A stretch of 44,067 nucleotides of DNA, from positions 1-44,067 of the forward strand of contig LNZM01000018.1 of assembly GCA_002007295.1 (NCBI GenBank), in the 5' to 3' direction. Shown in pieces: positions 43,328-44,067 of the stretch (position 1 is its first letter; every line of letters begins with the position of its first letter). Position numbers and translations under genes: made by a program. Below the pieces are notes generated by a model. The model was not told the origin of the DNA. It saw only the letters and a program-made list of their open reading frames with translations, and searched no databases. Source of the stretch: Candidatus Epulonipiscioides saccharophilum (GTDB lineage Bacteria > Bacillota > Clostridia > Lachnospirales > Cellulosilyticaceae).

Positions 43328-43566
43328 GTGCTCTAAAATATCGTGGCGGAGAAATCAAAGCTGTCGGAACCAAAGGCAAGCACAAATAAAATATGCTGTC
43401 ACTATTAAAGAGGCCCTAGAAACTACGGACGTATTCATTACAGTAGACAAAACTGAAATTAGTACAAACTTCGATAGCGGGCGCAAATAGACCTGGTATC
43501 ATGAAAGTTTGTGCGAAAATTAGAGGTACTCTTTCTAATGTAATAGATATTAACGTAGTTGAATAA
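43328..43566 (+). repeat. Decayed, internally deleted copy of the paralogue 2 tail
   Basis: 43328-43480 repeats 42893-43038 (TGTGCTCTAAAATATCGTGG and onward), then jumps to 43239-43322 after TTCGATAGCGGGCGC. A second GTTGAATAAT ending appears at 43558. Confidence 0.93.
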
Positions 43567-43606
43567 TTCTTTTTAAATATAGTTGAATACTTTTTATTTT
43601 CAGCAA

Positions 43607-43648
43607 AGTTAAATGAGGAGCTATAAAAATTTCTCATTTAACTTTTTT
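43607..43648 (+). terminator. Terminator of the GH2 pair
   Basis: AGTTAAATGAG and CTCATTTAACT form an 11-bp stem followed by TTTTTT. Confidence 0.92.
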
Positions 43649-43665
43649 GATTTGGTAAATTATGG

Positions 43666-43694
43666 TTGACTTTTTAATTTTTTTAATATAATAT
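43666..43694 (+). promoter_or_regulatory. Promoter of a truncated gene
   Basis: TTGACT, 17 bases, TAATAT. An inverted repeat ATAGCAT-TT-ATGCTAT (43702-43717) follows at the expected transcription start and may be an operator. The 150 bases from there to the ATG at 43872 hold nothing else I recognise. Confidence 0.55.
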
Positions 43695-43871
43695 TATTAT
43701 GATAGCATTTATGCTATAAGCTAACTTTGTAGCCAAAATAGACATGCAACATTAAATTTGAAAATACATATGACAAAAATAGTGCCTAAATATTTACACT
43801 TTAAAGTCAATTAAAAATATTGGACTAAAGGTATTTTTTAAGAGGAAAAATATTTGAAAGGATATTATTTT

Positions 43872-43907
43872 ATGAAACTAAAAAAAGTATTACCAGACAA
43901 GCCGTAA
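43872..43907 (+). pseudogene. Gene start cut off by an IS-like end
   Basis: GAAAGGA, then ATG opening MKLKKVLPD, the basic start of a typical exported-protein signal sequence, followed at once by IS-like sequence and a stop (905-907 of 43 kb). The promoter and operator upstream are intact, so the interruption looks recent. A sugar-binding lipoprotein would fit the context but cannot be shown. Confidence 0.5.
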
Positions 43908-44067
43908 AGCCCCTAGCTTTAGCTATGGGGATATAAGGCTATTTTAAATACAACTGAATATAAACGGTTGCTAGAAGTAGTCATTTCTAGCGTAAAATAT
44001 TCAATGCACTGAAAATGTTTCTAAAGTGAAACACGACAAGAAAAAGTCGTTAAAACTATTTATTAAG
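43899..44067 (-). mobile_element. IS200/IS605-like end at the window edge
   Basis: The hairpin CCCCTAGC-TTTA-GCTATGGGG (43909-43929) with flanking GCC...GGC is the structure of IS200/IS605 ends. A second hairpin GCTAGAA/TTCTAGC lies at 43972-43992. If this is the right end read on the minus strand, tnpB would lie beyond the window. Confidence 0.5.

Overview
The window comes from a low-GC Gram-positive bacterium, most likely an anaerobic member of the Clostridia (Lachnospiraceae or Cellulosilyticum/Epulonipiscium-like; the genus is only a guess). The reasons are the AT-rich DNA, AGGAGG-type ribosome binding sites, a long Bacillus/Clostridium-type SRP RNA with an Alu domain, a PPi-type phosphofructokinase, and a plant or algal polysaccharide diet visible in the gene content.

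Layout. 1-2616 (+): the 3' end of a group II intron sits inside ktrA, followed by an overlapping SpoU rRNA methylase and an isocitrate/isopropylmalate dehydrogenase. 2850-5255: phosphofructokinase (+) and isoaspartyl dipeptidase (-) converge on a shared terminator. 5300-12000 is an accessory zone: gene remnants, pieces of IS200/IS605 (tnpB) elements, a 1186-residue SF2 helicase-like protein of unknown function, an FMN-binding-like membrane protein, a protein with two ribbon-helix-helix-like units, and a 40-bp tandem array in front of mntP. 12837-14276: pdxS-pdxT (PLP synthesis). 14497-23956 is a carbohydrate block: a 22-bp repeat array, an exported clan GH-A (GH42-like) hydrolase and five tandem paralogues of a cytoplasmic five-bladed beta-propeller glycosidase or phosphorylase. 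24210-28136 (-): birA, secA and SRP RNA. 28383-29489 (+): a membrane-anchored, circularly permuted NlpC/P60-like protein. 29579-36585 (-): xylB, GH43 beta-xylosidase, xylA and a Cache-domain chemoreceptor, i.e. xyloside hydrolysis and xylose entry to the pentose phosphate pathway. 36940-37755 (-): exported alpha-carbonic anhydrase. 38033-43322 (+): two tandem GH2 beta-galactosidase-like paralogues. The right edge holds a gene cut after its first codons by another IS200/IS605-like end.

The most unusual property is global. At least nine genes are followed, and four or five are preceded, by decayed tandem copies of their own last or first 30-240 bases. These copies create or displace start sites, promoters, terminators and stop codons. 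Together with tandem paralogue arrays, internal-deletion remnants, a group II intron in a housekeeping gene and many dead IS200/IS605 ends, they suggest a genome shaped by short tandem duplication. The best candidate for an undescribed system is the stand-alone helicase at 6147-9707. It is bracketed by tnpB fragments, and both flanking IS right ends are followed by sequence copied from the helicase gene itself.
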